A stretch of DNA of 64,000 nt, from positions 30,949 to 94,948 of the forward strand of contig JACQZI010000038.1 in the NCBI GenBank assembly GCA_016207825.1, given 5' to 3'. The notes beneath the pieces were generated by a model that was given only the letters and a program-made list of their open reading frames with translations, was not told the DNA's origin and searched no databases. Each line of letters begins with the position of its first letter. Within the stretch, counting starts at the first letter, position 1. Positions 50,544-59,800 of the stretch are shown piece by piece. The translations under genes and the position numbers were made by a program. The DNA comes from Planctomycetota bacterium. GTDB lineage: Bacteria; Planctomycetota; MHYJ01; JACQXL01; JACQZI01.

Positions 50544-51455
50544 ATGCTAAATAAATCCACCCTTATCGGAATACTCGAAGAAAAAGGCATCATCACCAGC
50601 CGCTCGCTCGGGCAAAATTTCCTGATTGACCAGAACCTCCTGAAGTTCATCGTAAAAACAGCCGGATTATCCAAGGACGATTACGCACTGGAAATTGGTT
50701 CCGGACCGGGATTGCTGACAGGACTCATCGCCCAAAACGCCAAATACGTCTGGGCAGTGGAAATAGATAAAAAGGTTTTCCATGTTTCACAATCAATCAA
50801 CCCCGGTTTAACCAACGTCAAATGGATTAACTCCAGCATTCTTGACGGAGAGAAGATTAATTCTGAGGTGTTATCTGACATCTATCATCTAAAAACCGCC
50901 CCCCACATGCTATCTCCCTGTCAATCGGGCGTCCCCGAAACGAAGTTGAGCGGGATAATCCGAAATCCGCAATTAAAAATTATTTCAAATCTTCCTTACG
51001 CATCCAGCGGGGCGATTATCATGGCATTGCTTGAAAGCAAACTGCCGATTTCGGAAATGACGCTGATGATGCAGCTTGAAATGGCACAAAGGCTCACTGC
51101 CAGGCCGAAGACAAAAGAGTATAACGCCTTTACCATTTTAGTTAATCTTCTGGGCGCTGTAAAGATAGTCCGGAAAATACCGCCTGATGTCTTTTATCCC
51201 AAGCCAAAGGTTACCTCGGCGCTTTTAACCATCATCCCATATCGCAAACCGATTGAAAATTACGCCAAATTCAAGGATACCATCCATACTATCTTCCGCT
51301 ATAGGAGAAAAACCATCGGGCATATTTTAAAGGAAGTCAGCCCCAATAATCTTAATATAAACAAGATATTGACTAAAACCGGAATTTCTCCTACAATGCG
51401 CCCTGAAGAGATTGCCCCGACGAAATATGTTGAGCTGGCTGGGATGTTAAGTTGA
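50544..51455 (+). CDS. ksgA: 16S rRNA dimethyladenosine transferase KsgA/RsmA
   Basis: KsgA dimethylates two adenosines near the 3' end of 16S rRNA. Motifs are SLGQNFLIDQNLLKFIVKTAGL, then SAM motif I ALEIGSGPGLLTGLIA, then VEIDKKV and the catalytic ISNLPYASSGAIIMALL. Typical KsgA runs directly into NLPY from motif III; here about 20 extra residues (MLSPCQSGVPETKLSGIIRN) precede it, encoded by a palindromic element at 50924-50954. The C-terminal end (MLS, stop) lies in a 13-bp inverted repeat that brackets the next gene. ATG 50544 is used; the longer upstream frame lies inside rnc. Confidence 0.94.
   Translation: MLNKSTLIGILEEKGIITSRSLGQNFLIDQNLLKFIVKTAGLSKDDYALEIGSGPGLLTGLIAQNAKYVWAVEIDKKVFHVSQSINPGLTNVKWINSSILDGEKINSEVLSDIYHLKTAPHMLSPCQSGVPETKLSGIIRNPQLKIISNLPYASSGAIIMALLESKLPISEMTLMMQLEMAQRLTARPKTKEYNAFTILVNLLGAVKIVRKIPPDVFYPKPKVTSALLTIIPYRKPIENYAKFKDTIHTIFRYRRKTIGHILKEVSPNNLNINKILTKTGISPTMRPEEIAPTKYVELAGMLS
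50924..50954. repeat. In-frame palindromic element inside ksgA
   Basis: ATCGGGCGTCCCCGAAACGA then AGTTGAGCGGG, identical to 53046-53076 in cysS except for one base, and translated in the same frame as SGVPETKLSG. Confidence 0.85.
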
Positions 51456-51892
51456 TAAGAGTCTAAGTAGATAAGATGCTAAGGGGGAACTATGTATCAA
51501 CGATTTGAACAACTTAAAGTATGGCAGATGGGTAGGGAATTCCGCAAAGCAATTTATCAGATAACCAAGACCTTCCCCAAAACCGAACAATACGCCCTGA
51601 CATCAAACATACGGCGCGCCTCAATATCAATTACATCCAATATCGCTGAAGGGCACGGCAGATATTACTATCAAGAAAATATACAATTCTGCCGTATTTC
51701 CAGAGGCTCTCTAAACGAAGTTTTAGATAATCTTTATACCGCTTTGGATGAAAAATATATTAACCAAACGGAATTCGATAAACTATATGCACAAGGCAGA
51801 GAAGCAGAAAAAGTCCTTAATGGTTACATAGGCTATTTAGAACGCCAAAAGCCGGGAAGAAAAGTAAAATGAATTCTTATCTTATCAACTTA
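51448..51892. repeat. 13-bp inverted repeat bracketing the second four-helix-bundle gene
   Basis: TAAGTTGATAAGA at 51448-51460 and TCTTATCAACTTA at 51880-51892 are exact reverse complements. They sit within short runs of AGATAAGATGC-type and ATTATCGTATAAAC-type units. The left copy contains the ksgA stop codon. Confidence 0.85.
51492..51872 (+). CDS. S23/four-helix-bundle protein, second copy
   Basis: This 126-residue member of the TIGR02436 family reads YQRFEQLKVWQMGREFRKAIYQITKTFPKTEQYALTSNIRRASISITSNIAEGHGRYYYQENIQFCRISRGSLNEVLDNLYTALDEKYI and ends in a Lys-rich tail. The SITSNIAEG motif and the spacing match the copy at 22491, although identity is only moderate. The family is known from ORFs inside 23S rRNA intervening sequences, which end in complementary arms. 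Here the gene is between ksgA and cysS, bracketed by a perfect 13-bp inverted repeat. AAGGGGG precedes ATG 51492. Its role is unknown; RNA binding is plausible. Confidence 0.88.
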   Translation: MYQRFEQLKVWQMGREFRKAIYQITKTFPKTEQYALTSNIRRASISITSNIAEGHGRYYYQENIQFCRISRGSLNEVLDNLYTALDEKYINQTEFDKLYAQGREAEKVLNGYIGYLERQKPGRKVK

Positions 51893-51919
51893 TTATCGTA
51901 TAAACTTATTAACTAACAC

Positions 51920-53500
51920 ATGACATTGCATTTATATAATACCCTGACTAAATCCAAGGAATTGTTCAAGCCACTTGTCCCGCGGCAGGTAACGATGTAT
52001 ACCTGCGGGCCGACGGTTTACAGCCATCCGCATATCGGCAATTTCCGCTCATTTATCGCGGCGGATATATTACACCGTTACCTGGAATATTACGGATACG
52101 AGGTGAAACAGGTAGTCAATATCACCGATGTCGGCCATATGACGACAGACGATGATTTAGCCGCCGCGGACGGCAAAGACAAGATACAGGCCGCCGCCGA
52201 GCGCGAAAAGAAATCGCCCTATGAAATCGCCCGTTTTTATGAAGAAGAATTCCTGCGCTTGAGCCGCCTGCTTAACATAAAAGAGGCTTCCTTATACCCA
52301 AGGGCCACCGAACATATCCCGGAAATGATTGAGCTTATCAAAAAGCTTATCGATAAAGGTTTTGCGTATAATGTAGGCGGCAATGTCTACTTTGAAGTGG
52401 GGAAATTCCCTGATTACGGCAGGCTTTCTGGCAACTCCATGGAAAACCTGATGGCCGGGGCGCGCATCGAGATTAATCCGGAAAAGAAAAGCCCATTGGA
52501 TTTCGCCTTGTGGAAACAGGACCCGAAACACCTGATGCAATGGGATTCCCCCTGGCGAAACGAGAGTGGAGTCCCGACCCAATCGGGAGGAAAAGGATTT
52601 CCCGGCTGGCATATCGAATGCTCGGCAATGTCAATGAAATATCTTGGCGCAACCTTTGATATCCATACGGGCGGAGAGGACAATATCTTCCCGCACCACG
52701 AAAGCGAGATTGCCCAGTCCGAAGCCGCCAACGAAAAACCATTCGTCAAATACTGGTTCCATACGCGCCACTTGCTTGTCAATAACCAGAAGATGTCGAA
52801 ATCAGCCGGAAATTTCTATACGGTAAAAGATATCATGGACAAGGGCTTTGCTCCGCGCGTCCTGCGCTATGCCCTGATGAGCGTCCATTACCGGCAGCCC
52901 CTGAACTTCACGCTGGAAGGTCTGGATGCGGCAAGGAAAGCCGTCCAGCGACTGCTTGATTTTAAGAACAGCCTGGTTGAAATAGTTGCCCATACTACAA
53001 TTAATAATTTGGGCATCCCCGCCCCATTCCATGGGACTCCCTATTCATCGGGTGTCCCCGAAACGAAGTTGAGCGGGGCACCCCGCCCAAGCGGGGGGAG
53101 CGGGATAGATAATCCTACCCAAAATGATACCAATGATGTAAAAAAAATAGTGGAAGCAACTAGGGAAAGATTTAATACGGCGATGAATGACGACCTCAAT
53201 ATCTCCGAGGCGCTCGGGGCGGTCTTTGATATGGTACGCGATACGAATAAGCTCGCTCTTTCCAGCGGCAAGGCCGGGATGGCATTAAGGATGCTGGAGC
53301 AATTCGATACGGTGCTGGGGGTATTATCGGAAGAGGAAACGAATCTGGATGACGAGGTAAAGCGGCTGATTGAGGAACGACAGCTTGCCAGAAAGAACAA
53401 GGACTATAAGAAATCGGATGAAATCCGGGACAAACTGACCAAGATGGGCATCACGCTTGAAGACACGCCCCAAGGCATTAGGTGGAAGCGGAAAGTATAG
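51920..53500 (+). CDS. cysS: Cysteinyl-tRNA synthetase
   Basis: CysRS charges tRNA-Cys. Class I motifs: MYTCGPTVYSHPHIGNFRSFIAADIL (zinc Cys and HIGH-equivalent HIGN), WHIECSAMSMKYLGATFDIHTGGEDNIFPHHESEIAQSEA and KMSKSAGNFYTVKDIM. Length 526 exceeds the usual 460-480 because of two in-frame insertions. The first puts NESGVPTQSGGK between DSPW and PGWHIECSAM, right beside the active site. The second puts about 25 residues (FHGTPYSSGVPETKLSGAPR and on) before the anticodon-binding helix. Both are GC-rich palindromic elements. It is presumably functional because it is the only cysS seen and the frame is intact. Confidence 0.95.
   Translation: MTLHLYNTLTKSKELFKPLVPRQVTMYTCGPTVYSHPHIGNFRSFIAADILHRYLEYYGYEVKQVVNITDVGHMTTDDDLAAADGKDKIQAAAEREKKSPYEIARFYEEEFLRLSRLLNIKEASLYPRATEHIPEMIELIKKLIDKGFAYNVGGNVYFEVGKFPDYGRLSGNSMENLMAGARIEINPEKKSPLDFALWKQDPKHLMQWDSPWRNESGVPTQSGGKGFPGWHIECSAMSMKYLGATFDIHTGGEDNIFPHHESEIAQSEAANEKPFVKYWFHTRHLLVNNQKMSKSAGNFYTVKDIMDKGFAPRVLRYALMSVHYRQPLNFTLEGLDAARKAVQRLLDFKNSLVEIVAHTTINNLGIPAPFHGTPYSSGVPETKLSGAPRPSGGSGIDNPTQNDTNDVKKIVEATRERFNTAMNDDLNISEALGAVFDMVRDTNKLALSSGKAGMALRMLEQFDTVLGVLSEEETNLDDEVKRLIEERQLARKNKDYKKSDEIRDKLTKMGITLEDTPQGIRWKRKV
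52563..52596. repeat. In-frame element 1 inside cysS
   Basis: AGTGGAGTCCCGACCCAATC then GGGAGG, a shortened form of the palindromic family (GGGAGTCCC, CGATT..GGGAGG). It lies between the WDSPW and PGWH segments of the catalytic site. Confidence 0.65.
53029..53106. repeat. In-frame element 2 inside cysS
   Basis: A full-length copy: CATGGGACTCCCTATTCATC, GGGTGTCCCCGAAACGAAG, TTGAGCGGGGCACCCCGCCC and AAGCGGGGGGAGCGGG. It shares 30 of 31 bases with the ksgA element and several blocks with 4090-4192. Confidence 0.85.
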
Positions 53501-53593
53501 GCAAGAAAACAGGATAACAAAAACATTAAAAAGCCGGTTTTTATATTGGCATCCATTGCCTAACAGCTATAATCTAAACCAAAAGACAAAGTA

Positions 53594-53691
53594 CTTTCAC
53601 CCGCTATGTTATTGGTGTCCGGTATGTGGGCTCTGCCCTTTGGGGCAGGGGCTACATCGCTGGTCATACTGGACACTTTAGCGGGTGAAAG
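53594..53691. other. Large nested inverted repeat (possible structured RNA)
   Basis: Outer arms CTTTCACCCGCTA (53594-53606) and TAGCGGGTGAAAG (53679-53691) are perfect. Inner arms GTGTCCGGTATG (53615-53626) and CATACTGGACAC (53665-53676) pair with one G-T. A further GCCC/GGGC pair closes the top. No open frame. It lies in the cysS-RHS gap (53501-53873), whose other contents are the terminator and the RHS promoter. Confidence 0.7.
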
Positions 53692-53729
53692 GTAGAAATC
53701 CGGCAGTGGTTCCTTGCCCCGCTCCACTT

Positions 53730-53792
53730 CCCCGAATGCTTTCGGGGGGACAATAGGGAGTCCCCCGACTAACGTCGGGGGCGCCCTTTTTT
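53730..53792 (+). terminator. Rho-independent terminator with palindromic element
   Basis: CCCCGAA-TGCT-TTCGGGG (53730-53747) is followed by GGGAGTCCCCCGAC-TAAC-GTCGGGGGCGCCC (53756-53786) and six T (53787-53792). The second hairpin plus T-run is a textbook terminator for transcription from cysS. Confidence 0.8.
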
Positions 53793-53819
53793 ATTTGGTA
53801 TAGAAAAATGAGATTGCAC

Positions 53820-53848
53820 TTGACAAATAGATTGGTAAAAGATATAGT
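53820..53848 (+). promoter_or_regulatory. Promoter of the RHS gene
   Basis: TTGACA (53820-53825), 17-bp spacer, TATAGT (53843-53848). AAAGGAGG lies just before ATG 53874. Confidence 0.85.
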
Positions 53849-53873
53849 ATCCACAATATAAAGGAGGTTAACC

Positions 53874-56800
53874 ATGAACTACACAAAAGTATGCGGTGTC
53901 GTAACCTTGGTTTTCCTGGCAATGGTTTTCTCAGGTAATTTTCTCTTGGCTGACCCGATAACCATAACTACAGATAGCCAGTTACCATCGGGCATTAAAG
54001 GCAATCCTTATTCCGAGACGCTAACTGTCTCAGGCGGGATTACTCCTTATAACTGGACGGTTGTCTCCGGCACCCTGCCGTCAGGGCTTGCTTTGGATGC
54101 CGCCAGCGGGCTTATCGCGGGAACACCCACGGTTACCGGCACGAGCATCTTTACCGTCAAAGTAACTTCCAGTAACAGGAAAAATGCGACTAAAGATTTA
54201 TCTATTAATATTATTGAATCCGGCGCGATAGACAACCTCTTTAGTAAAATGAAATTCCAGAAGCCGGATTCCGAAGGCTTTTACGGAGAACTCATGATGG
54301 AGGAAGAGGATACCACGCCTCCTTCTACCCCAACCCTTTCTGCTCCGGCTGATGGCTCGGCTACCAATGATACCACCCCTTCTTTTACCTGGAATGCGGT
54401 GACCGATGAGGACGTTGCCGATTACCACATAGAGATAGATACCTCATCCGCTTTTACTTCCCAGAATAAAACTCAACTGCTTCTACATATGAACGAATCA
54501 ACTACCTTTACGGATAGTTCCGCCTCTGCCCATTCCGTTTCGGTTCTTGGTAATACCTATATAGACACATCTATTACAGATACATGGGGAACGTTTAACG
54601 GATGCGCTAAGTTTGACGGGACTGATGATTATATCACTTCTACTGATAGTGCAGACTGGACTATGGGAACAGGCAATTTCACCATTGATTTCCGGGTTAG
54701 GTTTAATAGTTTAACCGATGTTGATTTAATCGGGCAAAAATACGATGGTAATAACTTCTGGCGTATTGTATATGGTAACTGGAACCATAAGCTTTGGATT
54801 CAAAATTATTCAAATACAGCGCATACGATTTTTGTATCTTGCGCCTGGGCACCGGATATCGATGTATGGTATCATATCGCAGTCGTGCGGAAGGGAACAA
54901 GCACCAATGATTTAATGGTCTTCATTAATGGGATAAGCCAAACGGTTACCTTGGATTACGGCGCATGGAGTGGAGCATTCAGCGAATTTGATGCGGCTTT
55001 AGTAATTGGAGCTGGAATGTTTGGAAATGATTTAAACGGCTGGATTGACGAACTCCGTATCTCCAAAGGCACCGCCCGCTGGACGTCAGATTTTAGCTCT
55101 AACCTGCCGGATAGCGAATACGAGGCGTTTGAACCTTTGGTTTCTATTGCCAGCATCGTTCCTATCTCTTACACCTTAACCAGCGCTTTGGATGAGGATA
55201 CATATTATTGGCGTGTCCGCGCCCGTGACAATGCCGGAAATTACGGCGAATTTTCCTCTGCCTGGGATTTTATCGTGGATACCACCGCGCCCGCGACGCC
55301 AACCCTCTACACCCCTTATGACGGGCAATATAAAACAGATACCACCCCAACACTTGATTGGGATGCGGTGACAGATACGGACGTTGCCGATTACCAATTA
55401 CAGGTTGATACCTCTTCCGCTTTTACTTCGCAATGCCAGACAAAACTGTTATTACATATGAATAGCGCCGCTACCTTCACGGATAGTTCCGTTTCCGACC
55501 ATTCCGTTTCGGTTCTTGATAATACCTGTATAGACACATCTATTACAGATACATGGGGAACGTTTAACGGATGCGCTAAGTTTGACGGAAGCGGTGATTA
55601 TTTGACTATTCCCGATAGCGAGGACTGGACTTGGAGCGGTGATTTCACCATAGATTTCTGGGCGAGGTTTGATGCAACAGGTTCTCAGGTTATTTTTTCG
55701 CATGCAAATGATTCAGATGGATACTTAAGGCTGGGATATGATTTTACTGGTCAAAATTGGTGGCTTGTAGAAACTTCAACGTCCCAAACTTTTTCTGATA
55801 CCGGAATATCTACAGGTGCATGGTATCATGTAGCTGTTGTTCGGAGTAGTGGAGTGCTAAAAGTATTTAGGGATGGTTCGCAAAAAGGTTCTGATTGGTC
55901 GAGGAGTACTACCTATGATTCTGATTCCAATGGTTTGAGAATAGGCAGAAATTATGGAGAGACTGAATATTATTTTGACGGCTGGATGGACGAACTCCGT
56001 ATCTCAAAAGGCATCGCCCGCTGGACTTCCGATTTTACCCCGCCTACTATTGAATACGACGGCAATGCCCTGGTTTCGGTTACAGGAATTACCCCCACTA
56101 ATTACACCTTGACAGACGCCTTGGATGAAGATACATATTACTGCCGCGTCCGCGCGCGCGATAACGCCGGCAATTACGGCCCTTATGCAAGCGCCTATAC
56201 ATTTACCATCACCAATACCACCCCTTCCATTACTTCATTAAGCTCCAGCTATGGTTTGCCCGGCGATGTCATTACCATCACCGGTTCTTCCTTCTGGCCA
56301 CAGCAATGGGATTCCAAGGTCTACCTCTACGAAACCCCGGCAACAATCAGCTCATGGAGCGATAGCCAGATTGTCATTACTATCCCCAACATGTCTGCCG
56401 TAAACAATTACATATATGTCCAGACCGATAATACTTACAGTAACTTCGTTCCCTTCCAGGTCGGCTGGAATCTCACGGGCGGTAACCATTCCGGCGCTGA
56501 TTGGACGCCTGCGGATGACGAAACTGTCGGCGGCGCGCATTATAATATCGGAACCTTTACCGTTACTTCGGTTACAAACATCACCGTCGCGCCTTATAAC
56601 GGCTCAACCGGCGGCGAGTTCAAAATCTATTCCGATATCGTCAATATCGAAAGCGGCGGTTCTATTGATGCCAACGGCGCAGGTTACGGCCCCGAACAGG
56701 GCCCCGGCGCGCCGATCGGAGAAGGTAATACGGGCGGCGGCACAGGCGGTAGCCACGCGGCTTATGGCGGCCACGGATACTACGGTTCCAAAAGTCCCGG

Positions 56801-59800
56801 CGAGCCTTACGGCAATCGCTATGAGCCTGATACTATGGGTTCCGGCGGCTCCCACGGGCAAAGCAGCGCCGAGGCCGGCTCAGGCGGCGGCTTGCTTGAA
56901 TTCTGGACTGCCGGCACATTCACCAATAACGGCATGATATATGCCTCCGGCTCCGACGGTTCGCTTGATACTTCTGAAGAATACGGCGGCGGCGGCGGCG
57001 CGGGCGGCGCTATCTTTGTCTCCGCGCACGTCGTTACCGGCACCGGAAATATGTACGCTTACGGCGGTTCGGGCGGCAACGGCTCAAACTATCCCGGCGG
57101 CGGCGGCTCGGGCGGCTATATCGCCATCAATACTGCCTCCGGCTCTTACAGCCTGTCCAAGCTATATCTCACCGGCGGCGCCGGACCAGGCGATGCCGGA
57201 GACGGCGAGAACGGCCTTATCGGCTTTACTCACCAGGGTAAATACGGCTCGCCCTGCCAAAACGGTTGTTATACGGGCGGCGGCTCCATCATCAACGTTG
57301 CTTCCGGCAACTTGAATATTGATATTGATATCACCAATATCGCCCCGGTTGCCGGCTCATTCCCACAGAATTTCTCCCTATACTATAATTCCAACGGCAC
57401 CGGCTCAGGCGGCGGTTCCGCTTTCGGTCCCAGGTGGAACCATACCTTCCAGCATAAAATAGACGTCGAACTGGCTGATAAAATCCTCACCTGGACGGAC
57501 GGCATGGGCAGGAAAATCACCTTTAACGACGACGACGCCGATACCGTCTATGAATCGTCTTCGGTCTACGGCGCTTATGCCGTCATTACCAATACCGGCT
57601 CAAGCTACGAAGTGCTTACCAAAGACCGGACTCTCTATACATTTAATAGCTCGGGCAGCCGCCTGCTTACTATCGAAGACCGTAACGGCAATTCTATTTC
57701 CTGCACCTATAACGCCCAAAACAGGCTTACCAATATCACCATACCGGGTAACCGGGCGATTTCACTTTACTATAACGCTAACGGCAAGATTGATACGGCA
57801 ATAGACCCGGATGGCAACGTCACCACCTTTACCTATACCGCCGCTAACCAGCTGGAATATATTAAGAAAGGGCCCGGTTATGAATGGCAGTGGTATTTTA
57901 CTTACAAAACAGGCACCAATCTTATCGAAACACGCACCAACCCCTTGAGCAAGGTGACTACCTATGCTTATGACGGCCTGGGCAGGCTCATTCAGGTTAC
58001 CAATGCCCTGAGTGAAGTAAAGACCATCTCAAGCGACCTTTATGCAAGCGAAGCGGCCATCACCGAATTCGGCGCGACTACCTCCAGCATTATGGGTTTC
58101 AATATCGTCAAGGATACCGCCGATAGCCTGATGGATGAGGAAGGCAACGTCGTCACCTCCACCTTCGATGCCTATCGTAATCTGACCTCAAAGACAGACG
58201 CACGCGGCTATGCCTCCACCTTTGATTATGATTCACGCGGCAACGTCGTCACACGCACAGACGCCGCCGGTTATAAGACCTGGTATCAGTATGATGATTC
58301 GGCTAATCCGGATTTGCCCACCCGCATCATAGACGACCTTAATACTACCACCTACATGGAATACGACGCCAACGGCAATATGGTTACGCTCGTCCGTGCG
58401 TTAGGCGTTACCGGCATCGAACAAGAAACCGATTTCACCTACAATGCCGACGGCACTCTCGCCTCACAATGTATTGACCCCTCCGGCTTGGCGATTACCA
58501 CGACCTATTCTTACAACGGTTATGGCTACATGTATAAGAAAACCGTCGACCAGTCCGGCTTAAACCTTATCTACGAATCCGACCTTAATATCCTGGGCTA
58601 TATCACCCGCACCTACGACTACCGCTACCAGACCGGCAAAACCGTCTATACGGATTATGAATATGATTACCGCGGCAACCAGACCAAGATTACCGCCCCC
58701 ACCCGCGACGGCGCGACCGTCCGGATAGACCTGGAATACGATAAGATGGATAGGCTCACCAAACGGACTGAAGACGTGGGAGGCTTGGCAATAGAAACCA
58801 CCAATACCTATAACGACGTTGGCTGGCTGACTGAAACCGCCCTTGACCCGGCCGGATTAAATATTAAAACCAAGCAAGAATACTATGACAACGGCTTATT
58901 GAAAAAGACTACCCATGACCCGCAGGGTGCAGAGGAAGCGACTGTTGAATATGAATACTTTGATAACGGCTGGTTGAAGAAAACCAAGCGCCAGCTTACC
59001 GCCACCCCGACCTATGCCGAAACCACTTACACCTACGACGCCAACGGCAACCGCTTAACCGTCACCGACCCGGAACTTCACGTTACAACATCTACTTATG
59101 ACGTCTTGAACCGAACCCTTACCGTAACCGACCCGGAAAGCAATGTCACGGAATACCATTACCCATCCTGCGGCTGCGGCTCGGCTGATTGGATAGAAGA
59201 CGCCCGTAATAACAAGACCTATACCTATACCGACGAATTGAAGCGCGTGAAATACGTCAAGACTCCCGACGATACCGTTGCCAATAAATATATCACCGTT
59301 GCTTATGTGTATGATAAAGCCGGACGCACGACGCAGGTTATCGGCCCGTGGTATGACGACGGCGATGGGGATGCCGAGGGGGGCGAATACAGGAACCCGG
59401 CAGGCACCCAGGCAATCGTTACCCGCTACACCGAATACGACAAGGCAGGACGCGTGACCGAGACTTATGTCAAGGAGGCAGGAATCGGCACCGAACACTC
59501 TAACGTCGAGTATTACTATGCCGATATGTCGGGCGATAAAACCATCCACTCAACAAGGTCTTTGGTCGATACCGGCACATATCTTATAGTTGCCAATTAT
59601 TACGATGAAGGCGGACGGCTGGAAAAGACCGCTTTAGACCCGACCGGATTGAATGAAGAGACTTATTTTACCTATGATAATCTCGGCAGGCAGACCCGTG
59701 TACAGGCGGCTTATGGCGATGCCCTGGAAACAGATACCTGGTATATCTATAACAATGCCGGTTGGCTCACCAAGAAGCGTCCCTTTGCCAATAACGATAC

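Noticed and set aside
53594-53691. Integron attC site
   Set aside because: The nested arms resemble an attC hairpin in outline, but the core-site heptamers (GTTRRRY and its partner) are missing and there is no integrase or cassette array.
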